A DNA stretch of 64,000 nt, taken from assembly GCA_036417435.1 (NCBI GenBank), contig CM070919.1, positions 33,968,318 to 34,032,317 of the forward strand, in the 5' to 3' direction. The position numbers and the translations under genes are program-made. This DNA comes from Inia geoffrensis. Its lineage: Eukaryota; Chordata; Mammalia; Artiodactyla; Iniidae. The notes below the pieces were generated by a model that was not told the DNA's origin, did not search any database, and saw nothing but the letters and a program-made list of their open reading frames with translations. This document shows positions 1 through 12,289 of this stretch, in pieces (positions within the stretch are counted from its first letter, which is position 1; the number at the start of each line of letters is the position of its first letter).

Positions 1-2470
1 CATGATTTTTTTCTTAAATGATCTAAAAAGATAGTTAAAAGTTTAGGAGTTTCTTGAAGAAATAAAAGAAATCACTTTTGTGCTTTTGTCACAATTATGT
101 TGTTTTTGTCCAGAGTTTCCTTAGAGACAATAGACTGTACAGTGTCTTGAAAATCTTATAAGGCAATAGTCATATCTTTTTTCTTTTAAATTCCTCTATT
201 TTAGTGGGATCTTACTCCATTCTTACTATTATTGTGTGGATTTTGTTTTTCCTCTAGTTGTTTATATGACTATTAAACAGCTTTACAGAAAATACTTTTT
301 ACAAAATAAAATAACTCATTTGTAAATTTACTTGACACTTGATAAATAACTGAAGTTTTGACTGATTTGTCTAGCTATTTAACTAAACTGATTAAATCTG
401 TTTGGTTACATATCAACTTAGTAGATAACTAAATGAAGAAATGGCTGTCTGTCTCAGTGACCACACAATTTAAATAAACTAGTTAGATAATTTAATTTTA
501 TTTCAATGAAAAATGAGTAAAAGAAAATTTTTTTTGTAATTCAGACCAAAAAAATTAAAAACCAAACTTGTGGGCTGTCATCACATTGATTTAGCATATT
601 TAATAGCTTTAGGATTTATTTTTGATTATTTCTGGGGTTTCTAATATTTATGGAATTAAGAGCTACCTGTCAATATTAAGTTAATGTATAATTACTTTAA
701 ATATGAATATGAAATAATTTTAAATTGTGCCAATTAAAATGTCAAGTGTAAATTAACATTAAGACCGTTTCATATATTCCCATTTTTTTTCAAAAAGCAA
801 TTATAAGAAGAAAAAAAAAGAACAGAAGGTGGGATGACTGTAGTGAAGTAATGACAAGAGTTGTGTCTTCTAGCTGACTCTTCACATTCTTCAAATGTGA
901 GTGCCATGATTATATAATAAGAAAAAGAAAATGTTTCTTTACAAATAAAACCTTAAAATGAATATCACCTCAATTATAGGAGCATTTTTAACTCAGTTCT
1001 TAGAGAATATATAAAACATTGAGGATATATAGTTTTTACGTGGGAGGAAATATGATACTATTAAATATCACATAAATACCTTTTTTACTATATTGCCTTA
1101 TTTGAAAATCCTCTCTTCATTTTTCATACTCATGGTTCACCTGGGTCAGGAAAAACTACATAATACATGAATTGGATATGCACACAAGAAAAATAAATTG
1201 TGCTTTCATTTCTGAATATGAAGAGACAAGTTAAAGTTAAAACATCCTTATTGAAAAATAAAAATAACTTCTACTTAAGAAGTATCTCCTGCCATTGGAT
1301 CCTAAGTGTTCTGTATACCCTAATATACACTCATACTACCCTGGAAATATAGAATTGTAGTATAACAGCTGTTCATCAGATACATAGAACCCATGTTTCT
1401 ATATTTTGACGTAGATGAGATCAATTCTATTAAAAGTAGGTAGAAATAAAGGGAAATTTCTTCAGTTAACCTATGTAAGACCCATATGGTATAGAGATAG
1501 CTAAAGTTTTACACTTCTTTTTTAACTCGATATATTCATATTGTTACCTTAATCTTCCAGTTGATTTTGTTGATAAAGATCAAATGAAATGAAGGTTATA
1601 TTTGTTTTTTCATTAATTATCATTTCAGTTGTCCATATTTGCAATTTCAAATATTAGGGTGCTCCAGTTTCCTTACAATCCCTGCCCAGCTGGCTAACTG
1701 CATCATTTAGTTAATGTACAATGAATTAAAGAGGGAAAAATGTTAGCAAAATTATCTCATCGCTGTAAAAATTGGTGACATTTTCTTAAAAACAAATTAG
1801 GTTTTATGTTAATAAAATAGAAAAGTACATTTTTTTTCTTAATCACAGACTATATATTTAACAAGACTAAAACACTTTTTGTGAAACCTAATACTGAGAA
1901 TTAGTAGACCTTTTAATGGATGCCTTTGGTGGCAACACTTATTTTTTTTTCTAGAAGAGAAGCTGCTCCAGGGAGTCAAAGTTTGGTGGCTGCACATTAA
2001 GGAAAAGACATGGAGAGTCTTAAAGGGAACCAATCCTACCGTAAGGAGGAAGGAGAGTCTAGGTTGGAGATTCCTAGAGCATAAACTTGGGGTTCAAGTC
2101 TGTAGGACTATTACACTGATCTTAGGGAGAAAAATCACAGAATCCATAGATATCAATCCATCGGAATGCACAAGAACAGTTTTCAATGTATATAACGGCA
2201 CCAAAGCAAGTGCACCATGAAGAAATTAGATTCTTCATTTTGCTCTCTCCCTAGAACATGGAAGAACGGAGCTCTTGAGACTAAGAAAACAATTTTTGGA
2301 CACACAGGAACTGGTGGAGGTGATATTAGTATAACTATTTTTCAGGGTCAGTGGTGCTTAAGTGTTTACTTAGAAAAGTAAATGAGATACAACTGTATTT
2401 GAATCCTGTGTTCATGAAACTCTGTATCTCTTATAGTCTATTATACAAGGTATCCTGTTACAGTTAGCCC
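1..2470. other. Unique AT-rich non-coding DNA
   Basis: I see no gene, RNA gene or recognisable repeat in this stretch. It is AT-rich with many short A or T runs. A 64-codon frame on the minus strand near 1839-2033 has no recognisable domain and is about the length expected by chance. Confidence 0.5.
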
Positions 2471-2474
2471 TGAT

Positions 2475-2560
2475 TTAATTCAGCAAATGTTTATTGAACA
2501 TCTATTATGTATCAGACATTTTAATAATGCTCCATAATCTATAATACATTTCACCAGTCA
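2475..2560 (-). repeat. L2 LINE 3'-end fragment (old)
   Basis: The run 'cagcaaatgtttattgaac' followed by 'atctattatgtatcagacat' fits the antisense 3' end of L2/MIR-type elements, which characteristically reads as a short-repeat tail, then 'tttattgagcacctactatg'. The copy is short and diverged. From about 2560 to 3535 I see nothing further I can name. Confidence 0.5.
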
Positions 2561-3539
2561 TTTTTCATCGACAAGCCCTGCTAATTTGTTCAAGTTTAAG
2601 CTAATTCATTTCTGAATTGCTTCAACATGTTTTTTAAGGTCAAAATGACATCTAAATATATTGTCAATTTCTACTCCCTGTATTATAGACATTTTAAAGT
2701 ATCCACTTAGATATGCTCCATTTTTACTGTCCTAATCGGGATATTATTCTATCAAACATGGTTTCACCCATTGTTAGAGATGCTTGTATCCTTATAGAAG
2801 ACATGGTGATTGTGCCCACGTGACATCAAATCTTTTGGATAAAAAGGACAATAATTTCAGTTATCCAGATGTTGAGTTTATATAATCTTGTGTTGCCAAA
2901 TAAATTTTTTTTTATTCTGAAAAGCTTTAATTTGAGAGAATGGAGACTTAAATGTCAGACCCCAAATATTTCTTAGCCCCAGATTAATACACAGGAATTT
3001 GTGTTAAGTTGTAAAGAAGTTATTTCAAAGGTGGACTGATGCAGAAAGGCAAAACCTGATACTTCACAACCACACCCAAAAGAAAATAATCATTCTATTA
3101 CCATACAAACAAAGGGATTTTCACTTAAACATTCTGTCTTCAAGAATATATGGACAGGTCCTAAATCACCTTTTGTTTACCAACATGTAACAATGCTTTC
3201 TTCTTCTTACAAAATAAAAATTAATAAGAGTCACTCCTTATCAAAAATATATTAAAGGACACTTAGCCTGTTTAAAATCTTTTCCTGTTTGCTCTGAAGA
3301 AGGATGACCATTGATAAGTAATTCAGGGATCAACTGAATCCATATTGGAACAAAGAGATCCCCTTATGTATATGCGTTTAAAAATCCCTTTCTCTCTCTG
3401 CTGTGTTCTGGGTGAATTTCTAGAATTATTCTCCAGTTCCCTACTTCTCTTTGTGTGCATCCTAGGGTTTATTGTCTCTATCTAGGTCATTTAACTCACT
3501 TCATGAACATTTTTCAGTTATTTCCAATTCATTAATTTT

Positions 3540-3705
3540 TTCTTTTTTTTTAATTTTGGTAAGAACACTTAACAGGAGATCTGCCCTTTTAACAAATCTT
3601 TAAGTATAAAATACAGTATTGTTAATTACAGGCACAGCCTTGTACAGCAGATCTATAAACTTATTCATCTTGTATAACTGAAACTATACCCATTGAATTC
3701 TAATT
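3540..3705 (-). repeat. L1 LINE 3' UTR fragment (old, L1M-like)
   Basis: Starting at a T-rich run near 3540, the sequence carries the antisense L1M 3'-region pattern: 'gagatctgcccttttaacaa', 'aatacagtattgttaatta', 'cagcagatctataaactt' and 'tataactgaaactataccc'. It is an ancient diverged piece without visible target-site duplications. Confidence 0.6.
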
Positions 3706-4012
3706 CATTATTTTTCATATCTACTTTCCTTGCTTCATTTCTCTTGTCTTTTAAAAATAATTTCTTTTCCTTTTTTATAAATGCTATTTTCACTTACATT
3801 TTGAAAATCTTGAGCATGTAGGTTTCACAGTCATTTTTAGATTGCTTTACTCTTCTTTTAGTGAATTTGTCTCTTAATTGTTCATTTTGTTGGCTAATTT
3901 TCAAAGGTTTCCTCATAGATTTTGGAATTTTGGTTTGCTCCCTTAAGTGGAGTGAATTTTCTCTCTCTGCCTTTGTGATTTTTGTTTGTTTGTTTCTTTC
4001 TTTCCTCCTTAG

Positions 4013-4178
4013 GACTCCCCTGGATCCCCAGCCCTGGGCCATATTTGCAATTGTTCTGTTAAGTGTGGCAATATTGTGGACTCGGGAGCTAAGTCAGCTG
4101 GCTGGTATTGATGAAGCCTCTAGCCAGCTTTCCTCCTGCATTCCCAGACAAATGGATGCACAGAAGCCCTGGTTACAG
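4013..4178 (+). other. Exon-like block with splice-site-like borders (unidentified)
   Basis: This block is clearly richer in GC than its surroundings. It is preceded by a long pyrimidine tract ending in 'tttcctccttag' (acceptor-like, AG at 4011-4012) and followed by 'acag|gtagga' (donor-like, GT at 4179-4180). The plus-strand frame running through it is open from 3861 to 4205; the block itself would encode about 55 residues, including a hydrophobic run (AIFAIVLLSVAIL). Its length of 166 bp is not a multiple of three. I do not recognise the peptide or the DNA. It could be an old exon, a retrovirus-derived piece or coincidence. Nothing else nearby looks like part of the same gene. Confidence 0.25.
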
Positions 4179-4439
4179 GTAGGACTCATGAGGAGAACTT
4201 TTTAGCCTCCTTTCGAGGGCAGAGGGATTAATAAGTCTCTAATTCAGGCAGTGCCTCTGGCTCCAGTTCTACATGTCATATTGGCTGATTTAGGTTCTCA
4301 TAGCCCTTCAGAAGATGAAACCCCAGGCTACCTTTCCTTGCTTCGATTCCCAGAACAAGCCTGCATATCTAGTTTCATTTATTTTGTTTGCTTGCTTCTG
4401 TTCCGTTTCTTGTTCATGTACATTTTTATTTTTTGACTG

Positions 4440-5355
4440 TACATTTTTATTCTATTCATTATTGCTATGTATTTGAAACAGAGAAAGAACTCAAAGAGTG
4501 AACTTGCAATGCCATATAGATTAGGAGTTTCCTTAGCATAGAAATTTTATACAAAAAGATGACAGTACTAGCTTTGCCTTTGCTCTTTACATAGAAATCA
4601 TAATGATTACTTAAACAGCTTTTCACAGTGTTTCAGACCCTGCATCTTTATTTTGAAGAGCCTCACCATTTGGAAAGAATGAACATTAAGTTTGTTTCTT
4701 ACTGCTCATACCTTTTTCTACCACTAAATATTTGTTCTTTATTATGCAAAAAGAATGAGATGGTAAAGCCTAGTTATTAGAGAATGACATTCAGGAAAAA
4801 ATCCAATAGTTATTAACCTGTTAACCTATTACTTGTTATAGTTCTATTCTAAACATAAAATTCCTGCCAAGGTTTCATAAGTTCTGTATTAGATGTCTTA
4901 TACTGTTTCATATGTAATTCTTCTTTAACTCAAAAATGCTAAAAGTGACCTTAAAGTGACACCATCCATGTTGCCTGGCTTTGTTTACGTGAATAGCCTC
5001 AGGATGTGTGCATGTTAGAGATTCTAACAGCTTTAATTATTCTACACATTTAACTGGTGAGAATTTAATTATTCTAGTGTTCCCAGAGGGCTGATGACAT
5101 AGGTGAGATATTAAAAAATAATAAATGAATGAAGGTGTGTACAATCTGTGAAGCCTTCAGTTTGTGGCTAGGAATATTTTAGAGCCCATAGAATATATCT
5201 TTTAAAATCTCCATTTAGCAATTCTTTAATTTTAGTATTTTCCAGATTAGTATCTAAAGGCAACTGAATACCATCTATATATAATATAGATTATTTATTA
5301 TATGTATTATATATTAATATAACATATATAGTTTTTAAATACATAAGTTTAAAAT
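4440..5355. other. Unique AT-rich DNA with a low-complexity TA patch
   Basis: No gene or nameable repeat is visible. A patch at about 5270-5335 consists of TATATA/TTAATATA-like low-complexity sequence. Confidence 0.45.
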
Positions 5356-5500
5356 ATTTTAATTTTGAATTAATTTTGGATTTATAGAAGATTCACAAGA
5401 ACACTTTTTATGTATCCCTCCCTTCACTTAGACTCCTCAGTTGTTATGCAGCATTTTAAATGTATGTTGCTTTTGTGATGTGCTTTTATCTTTAAATACT
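5356..5500 (-). repeat. Probable old L1 fragment
   Basis: The sequence 'gaattaattttggatttata' and then 'gaagattcacaagaacac', 'tatccctcccttcacttaga' follow the order of a common antisense L1M 3'-region pattern (taattttagatttacagaag, then tacccctcacccag). It is heavily diverged, so the call is tentative. From 5500 to about 6330 I see nothing nameable. Confidence 0.35.
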
Positions 5501-6329
5501 TCAATGAGAGTTTGCTAAAAATAGGAACAATTTTTTTACTTAACCCGGTACAATGATGAAAATCAGAAAATTAACATTAATAAAAATACTGTAATCTGCA
5601 TTCCTCATCTAAATTGTGCTAATTATTCCACTAATATCCATTATAACAAGTATGGAAAAATAATTTCTTTTCTGGTCCAGGATTCAACCCACATGTGGCA
5701 AATGGCCAATTAATGCCCTTGAATCTGGAACAGCTCCTCAATCTTCTTTGTCTTTCATATCTTTGACTTTTTAAAAAGAGAACAGGCCTGTTGTTTTGTT
5801 GAATGTCCTTCATTTGGCTTCCCTGGTGTTTCCTCATGATTGCATTATGCATTTTTGGCAGGAATACACAAAATTAATGTTGCATGGATCCTTCTCAATG
5901 CATTATAGCACCAGTCACATAATGCCTAATTTTCTCTTTATTGGTAAGGTTAACTTTATTTGGTTAAGTTGGTTTCTTCACTTTAAAGTTTCTGCTTTCC
6001 CTTTGTAATTAATAATATATTATGGGGAGATATTTTGAGACTATGCAAATATCCCATTACACATATTTCATCCACTCTACTTGGCATCCAGATAATTTTT
6101 GCCTGAAACAATGATTACAGTGATGCTGTCGCTTCAAAAGTAAGGTTAAGTTAAAAAAAACCCAGAAATTAGATTTTTCATCAGTAAAGTGAGTGCTAAT
6201 GCCAATTACACCTAAAACCTCAAAAATGTGTGCATTTCTCTTGAAAGGCCCTAAAGCAGAATTGAAAAACATGGAAGTTTTATTTTTGCTTAGAAGGTCT
6301 CAGCATCATAAAGATGTCAGCTTTCACAA

Positions 6330-6490
6330 ATTCAGTTATAAATGTAATGTAATTCCAATAGAATAGTTGATAATGCAGCATAATGTAATGTAATCCCAAT
6401 AAAAAGTTGATAATGACGTTTATAGGGAAAAATATGCAAAAATAGTCAGGAAATCATGGAAAAAGGAAAGCTGTATGAGAAGGTATTGGC
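6330..6490 (+). repeat. Old L1 ORF2 fragment with a 41-bp internal duplication
   Basis: The text 'gtaatcccaataaaaagttg' followed by 'tttatagggaaaaatatgca' resembles a decayed L1 ORF2 segment in the sense direction. A unit starting at 6341 recurs, slightly altered, starting at 6382, making a tandem duplication with a period of 41 bp. The call is tentative because divergence is high. Confidence 0.35.
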
Positions 6491-6499
6491 ACTCCATGT

Positions 6500-7760
6500 T
6501 ATTTTAATATATAAATACTTTTCATTGATGGATCTGAGGTCGTTTGCAGGTTTGAACTCCTGAAATAATATGAATGTTCTACTACAGATTTTTGTGAACG
6601 GATTTCTTGTCTCTTTTAAATATGTATCTAGAAATGGCATTACTAGATAATGGAGCAAGTAAATAAATTTAGTTTATAGGAAATTTCTAAAATGTTTCTC
6701 AAGTGATGGTATCATTTTAAGTTTTCACCAATATTTACGAGAGTTCTGATTACTCCAAATTCCCCCAACATTGACTGGTCGGTCTATTTTATTTTTAGCC
6801 CTTCTGGTAGGTGTGGGTATCTCATTGTGGTTTTAATTTACATGTTCATATGATAAATCATCCAAGCAATTTCCATCTGTGTAATGGGCACTTGTGTTAA
6901 TATCTCTTCTATTTCAAAGTATCTGTGTTTTTTTCTTTTATTATCTACTTGTAGGAGACAAGTATAATCCTCTATATGAGTCTTTTGTCAGATATATATT
7001 TTATGACTATTTTCTTTTAGGCCATAATTGTCTGTATTTCTTAAAGATTTCTCTTGAGCAGAATTTTAAATTTTTTAAAGTCTAATCACTTTTACGGTTA
7101 TAACTTTCTGTGACCAAGAAACCTTTTCTTGCCCTCAAGTCATAGAGTTTCTCTTCTGTTTTTCTTTAAGATTTGTGGTTTTGTCTTTCATATTTAGGAA
7201 TATAAATATATTTATATATTTGAACTAATCAATTCAGAGCGTGTGAGGTATGAATGGAGGTCATTCTTTTCTGTATGGATATTCAATTATTCCCTCACCG
7301 TTGGAAAATCATTATTATACAAATCACATGGCTTCTTTATTTTTGTATAAATCCAGTGCTCTTATAAGAGTAGATCTATTTCTGATTTATTGTTCTCTGT
7401 TGCTCTGTTCTTTGATACTTATGCCAAAAAATAGAGTACTGTTTTGATTATTCTAGCTAGTAAGCCACGAACTCAAAGGGCATACATTCTTATTTTGCTT
7501 ATTCAAGATTTTTTACAATTTCAGTGTCCTTGGCATATCCATATATATTTTAGAAATCTTGTCAATTTCCCTTTCTAAAGAAAGTCCCTGGGATTATAGT
7601 TAAAATTACTGTGAGTATCTGAATCATCTAGGGAAGAATTGAAATCTTGATAAAATTGAATTGTCTAGTCCATGAATACTGTATATCTCTTCATTTGTTC
7701 AAATCTTCTTTCATTTTTCTCAGAAATGTGAGAATGCTTTCCAGAATATAGAACACTATT
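6500..7760 (-). repeat. Long decayed L1 (ORF2 and 3' region), antisense
   Basis: A run of antisense L1 landmarks appears in the right order: 'agttttcaccaatatttacg', 'cttctggtaggtgtgggta', 'tctcattgtggttttaattt', 'gtgtgaggtatgaatgga', and near 7640 'gaattgaaatcttgataaaa' then 'tccatgaatactgtatatct'. The small frames in this stretch, such as those at 6894-7085 and 7250-7447, are chance readings of this relic. No intact ORF2 domain remains. Confidence 0.7.
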
Positions 7761-7854
7761 AAAAGGAATTGGTTATTGGTGTACCAAAGAAATGTCTCTA
7801 GTGAGGAAAATAGGAAACTCTTAATATTTTATTATTTATTTATTCATTTTATTT

Positions 7855-7940
7855 ATTTTGCTGATAATATTTTTATTGAAGTACATTTGACTTACAATAT
7901 TAGTTTCAGGTGTACAACTAATGATTCAATTAATATCACT
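7855..7940 (-). repeat. L1 3' UTR fragment, antisense
   Basis: The sequence 'tttttattgaagtacatttg' then 'acttacaatattagtttcag' and 'gtgtacaacta' matches the antisense end of the L1 3' UTR seen again, in a younger version, at 21.83 kb in this window. It is an older, diverged copy of the same type of end. Confidence 0.6.
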
Positions 7941-8129
7941 TAGAAACATTATGAAATGAAAATACTATTATATTTAACAAATTTGTAAGCTGATGAGACC
8001 TGTGCATAGTTAATATTGATACTTGCATTGAGGCACTGGGTCATCTTGATGCTACACAACTTCACAGCCTTTTGTAAGCCCTTGTATAACTGATCTGTAT
8101 AACAATCAGTTTGATTGCCTGATTATTGT

Positions 8130-8325
8130 TTCACCTGTGTGTGACCTTGTTCTGCATGATCCAGTGCAAATCACTTGCTCTTTCTATGACTATTTCCTCA
8201 ACTCTAACATGCTGAGATGGTGAGATTGTCAGCATTTAAAGATACAATAAAGGTAAAGCCTTGGAATAATGTTTGAATACAGTTGAGCATCAATAACGAT
8301 GACTGTTGTCATTATTATTTTCTTT
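8130..8325 (+). repeat. MIR SINE
   Basis: Sense-oriented MIR features appear in order: 'gtgcaaatcacttgctcttt', 'tatttcctcaactctaaca', 'taaagccttggaataatg' and 'gagcatcaataacgatgact', ending in ATT repeats. MIR is an ancient tRNA-derived SINE shared by all mammals. From 8325 to 9000 I see nothing nameable. Confidence 0.6.
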
Positions 8326-9004
8326 CTTTTTCCTTCAGCCTGCCAAGCCCTTTCCTGGTTTAAAGTGTTCCTCTTCCCTTTGTATTTTCTCTGCTCCTCT
8401 CAGGGAAAATTTCTTTTCATCTTTCATTTTACAGCTTGAATGTTCTCTCCTTGGAAAAGCCTCCCAATCATTTCATATGACAGCGATCTGTCTGTTTTCT
8501 ATCTTGGTAACTTGTTACCTCCAAAGAAATTAACATGTTTCTTTAAAACATTTTTCTTTTAATTTGTTTCTTTTTACTTTGCCTATTTGTGTATGATGCC
8601 TAATGAGGACATTAGGCACTGTGGTAAATACTATGGTATGGTGTCTAATGTAGATATTCCGTTAATATTTATCAAATAAATAAATTGTTGCTAAGAAATA
8701 GGATAGTTCTCATTTTAGAAATGTTGATAATTTGAAAAGATGAGAATTCTACTCAAGAACCATTAAGTGGTAAGTACCATCTGTAAATGAGTTTTTATTT
8801 TGAGATATTAACCAGAATTTGAGTAAGAAACATAGAAATATAACTATTTCTAGTCTTCACAATAACCTGCAACTGACGTATGACACTAGAGAAGATTTTA
8901 AAGGTGCCAGTTATTGTCACCATAAGGGTCCTCTTTTCTCCAGAATTAACTCTTAAAACACAGTTCCTACAGAATCATTGTTTTAAACAGATGTGTTTGG
9001 AGTC

Positions 9005-9120
9005 CTCATTTATTCATTCAACAAATGTGTATTGACTTTGTTCTAGGTGCGCTAAGCATATTTTTGAGAGCTTAGAAAACATAACAAAACAGAACTATTT
9101 ACAGAGAGCTAGAAGGACAT
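9005..9120 (-). repeat. L2 LINE 3'-end fragment
   Basis: The sequence 'tttattcattcaacaaatgt' followed by 'gtattgactttgttctaggt' is the antisense end of an L2 element. It is directly followed by a partial CHR SINE. Confidence 0.55.
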
Positions 9121-9126
9121 AAGTTT

Positions 9127-9215
9127 GGGTTTGTTTGTTTGTTTGTTTGTTTGTTTGGCTGCATCAGCATTAGTTGTGGCACGTGGGATCTTTGTTGCGG
9201 CACGCAGAATATTGA
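9127..9215 (-). repeat. Partial CHR SINE with (GTTT)n tail
   Basis: A (GTTT)n run at about 9131-9157 is followed by 'ggctgcatcagcattagttg' and 'tggcacgtgggatctttgtt'. These resemble the tail-proximal body of the longer CHR type, antisense. The tRNA-like head is missing, so the copy is truncated or decayed. Target-site duplications are not obvious. Confidence 0.6.
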
Positions 9216-9349
9216 AAAGCACCTGAGCAGAGACTTGAGGGAGGTGACCTATCTTTTGAAATTCATTTACGCTCTGGCCACATAGGACGACTCAAAGTCC
9301 TGATAGCTTCTGTATTTTCCGACCTCTCTCTGCTTGTTTTCACTTCTTT

Positions 9350-10080
9350 CCTCCACGCAGAACAGATTTTCCTTCTTTTCCATCTCGGCCACCATCCTGC
9401 TAATGGCTGCTATTACTTTCTACCTTTTTACCTGGTCTCCTGCAATATCCTCTCCTAACCGTATGCTCCTTTAAGCATTCCATACAGAAAAGTCAGAACC
9501 ATATTTATTACTGTACAAGTCACTCATGTACTTAAAATTCTTCAAAAGTTCATCTTTGTTCTGATGATAAAAAACAAAATATTAACATGGCTTACGCACC
9601 CTGCTCGTGTGTCACTGACCACCCCCTGTCTGCCCCTCCCTCATTCTCTGTCTTTTACCAACTTGTTACTACTTTACCTTTCAGCTTCTTAACCCACCAT
9701 GGTCATTCCTGTGTCAGAGCCTTAGCATGTGCTACCCCTCTACCCGAGCTACTCTTCTCTTACCCCATCCAACCCCTGACATAATCCCTACTCATACTGC
9801 TGTCTGCTCACTGTTCATTTCCTTAAGAAACTCTTCCCTTACCATCATCCCCTACCTGTCCTTGGGGAACAGGGCTCAAAGCATGTTGAGCTCAAAGCAC
9901 TCTGAATTTCTCCTTTGTAGCACTGTATTAAATAATTGCTTCATTAGTAATTCAATGTTTGTCTTGCCTTCTGTATTAAAGAGGACAAGGATTGTTTTTG
10001 TCTTATTCACTGCTACAATTCCTTTCCTTAGTACAGTTTTTTTCATAGAGTAGATATTTAATAAATGTTTATTGGAGAAT
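9350..10080 (+). repeat. L2 LINE 3' end, sense
   Basis: Sense L2 landmarks run in order: 'accatggtcattcctgtg', 'ctttgtagcactgtattaaa', 'taaagaggacaaggattgt', 'tttgtcttattcactgctac' and, at the end, 'gtagatatttaataaatg'. The small open frames at 9587-9784 and 9727-10053 are chance readings of this relic, not genes. Confidence 0.75.
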
Positions 10081-10084
10081 GAGC

Positions 10085-11930
10085 TATATTTTTGTTTATG
10101 AAAGTGAATATGTATTTATAAGGAGAAAAGAAAGGCCAGCAGCTTAAATATTTTTAAAAGCTGACAAATAACAACACAAAATACAGAAAAATAATGTAAC
10201 ATTTTTATCAACTGCCTTATGTACCACTATAATACTTCTCTCCTCTACATTTTGTGTACTCTTTGATTGCCTCTTCACATGACAGTTTTGTACTTTTCTA
10301 TGGATAGAAAAGAAAATTAATATAGTCTTTCATCTTGAATAATGAATTAATTTTTTAAAATTTTAATAACTGGGACACACAAAACATGCAATTTCGCACA
10401 TAAATGTACTCACGTTTATCAGTGTAGGTCTTTACACTTGGGATTCTGATAAATCCTTCACATAATACTCATCAAAGACATATGATGGATTTACAATTAT
10501 ATATGTTGCATTATCAAGTATATTTTTGACATGAGAATATTGTACCTTTGACTCTCTTTTCAATTTTACAAGCTAGATAATTGGAAGAATTTTCCACAGA
10601 CTAGATCCTTGTATTGCATATTTCAAACCTAGCTTCTCTTTGATCCTTAAACTTCTCCTTCTGGATGCCGTAGCACGGGACTGTGTGGTCATATGTCTCT
10701 GGTCCTGCATCTTTGTGTCATAAGGCTGGGAAATAGGCACAGTGGTGGTAGGAGTATTTCGTAAACCCCTTCCTATCCCTAGTTGCTAGAGAACTATACA
10801 CAGAAGTGATCTTGAATCCCATAGATAAATCCCAATAATCCTGAATTAAATCTGTTCTCAGTTCCGTTTCCTCTTAGCCAAATCCTTAAAATTGTCTTTA
10901 TTCCACTGCAGTGCTCTTTTGGAGGAAAGGAAGACAGAGTAGAAAGAAACTATGCTCCTAATAGATAAAGGTTAAAATATCTCTCTTTACAGAAACATGT
11001 AAACACATGGCTGTGTGAACACATTGTTAGCACCCTGCACTGACTTTGGAAGAGGCTCACTTTGGCATGAACATTACTGAAACTTAAGCATCTTTAGCTT
11101 TATAATAAATCTATGTGAAGTGAATTATTTGGTATATATTTTCCTGCTGTCTCACTCAAACATTAAGAAACTAGCTCAAGATTTTGTTACCTAGAATTTC
11201 TTTTTAGGATAGGTAGGTTTTATTACTTCAGTTGGTTTCCCTTTTCTTCTGGGGACCCAAATGCAGGGGAAGGATTAGTCACTGAGTTATTTTTTATTTA
11301 TTTGCTTTTCCGTAAGTCTTCCTTCTCAACCTCTCCTCATTTTTCTCTGCTTTTCTCTCTTGCTCTTTCCTTTTACCAAGATGAAGAAGATTGTTTACTA
11401 TCATGGGTGTAGCTACCCCCCCCAAGTTACCAGGCCCATCCAGTCTCCTAGATTAGGGATGGGGGTCCCCCACTCTTCCATCATGCGATGTAAAGAAAGT
11501 GATGTTTCTAGGGCAAGAGACTGCAGAAAGCACCTGACAAATTTAAGAAAAAAAAATTGCGGGAAAGAAAAGTGACTCTTTTTTTTAGGTGAATAGGCTT
11601 TATAATGGCTTTCAGAGGGTGTAGCTGCTCTGCTGTCATATTCCCAGCCTTGGAAGTTGCTAGGATTCCAATAATGGCAATAACAGGAAAACTGTCTCAA
11701 CTCATGGCTCTCACCATCAGTTTCATAGTGGATTTCTTTCTTTCCATCTTCTTTTCTTTCTTTCTTTAATATATTTTTGTTTTCATTGTTTAGGATTTTT
11801 GTATTTATCCTTGTGAGAAACATCAGCCTCCTTTTCTTCTGTCTTTGCCATGATTTTCATCAGAGTTTTGCTAGCCTGATTTAGCAAGTAAGAAAATGTT
11901 CCCTGTTTGTCTAGTATGTGGAATATGAAA
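10085..11930. other. Unique non-coding DNA
   Basis: No gene or clear repeat is recognised. A 136-codon minus-strand frame at 11413-11823 is rich in Lys, Glu and Ser, has no recognisable domain, overlaps a CTTT-rich low-complexity patch (about 11736-11768), and is treated as chance. Confidence 0.45.
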
Positions 11931-11932
11931 GC

Positions 11933-12289
11933 TGTAGATGGAATATTTGTGTCCTCCCCAAATTCATGTGTTAAATGTTAATGCACCAAGGTGATGGTAC
12001 CAGAAAGTGGCACCTTTGGAAGATGATTAGGTCATGAAGGTGAAGCTCTCCTGAATGAGATTAGTGCCCTCATAATAGGGGCTCCAGAGAGCTCCATTCC
12101 ACCCTGTGAGAACGCAGCAAAAAGAAGGCTTTCTATGAACAAAGAAGGAGGCTCTCACTAGACACCGTATCTGCCAACATATTGATCTTAGAGTTCCCAC
12201 CCTCCATAACTGGGAGAAATAAATTTGTCTTGCTTGGAAACTACCTATTCTGTGGTATCTTGTTATAGCAGTTCAGACAGACTAAGACA
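11933..12289 (+). repeat. MaLR-type LTR (near full length)
   Basis: The element starts TGTAGATG and ends ACTAAGACA, a typical LTR TG...CA span of about 357 bp. Inside are landmarks of the mammalian MLT/MST LTR group: 'aaattcatgtgttaaatgtt', 'ggtgatggtaccagaaagtg', 'tgattaggtcatgaaggtga', 'gggagaaataaatttgtctt' (contains an AATAAA) and 'gtggtatcttgttatagcag'. A related copy sits at 20.7-21.0 kb. This is an old solo LTR with no coding content. Confidence 0.75.

Noticed and set aside
11413..11823. 136-codon minus-strand frame
   Set aside because: Low-complexity Lys/Glu-rich start over a CTTT-rich patch, no domain, no splice or promoter context.
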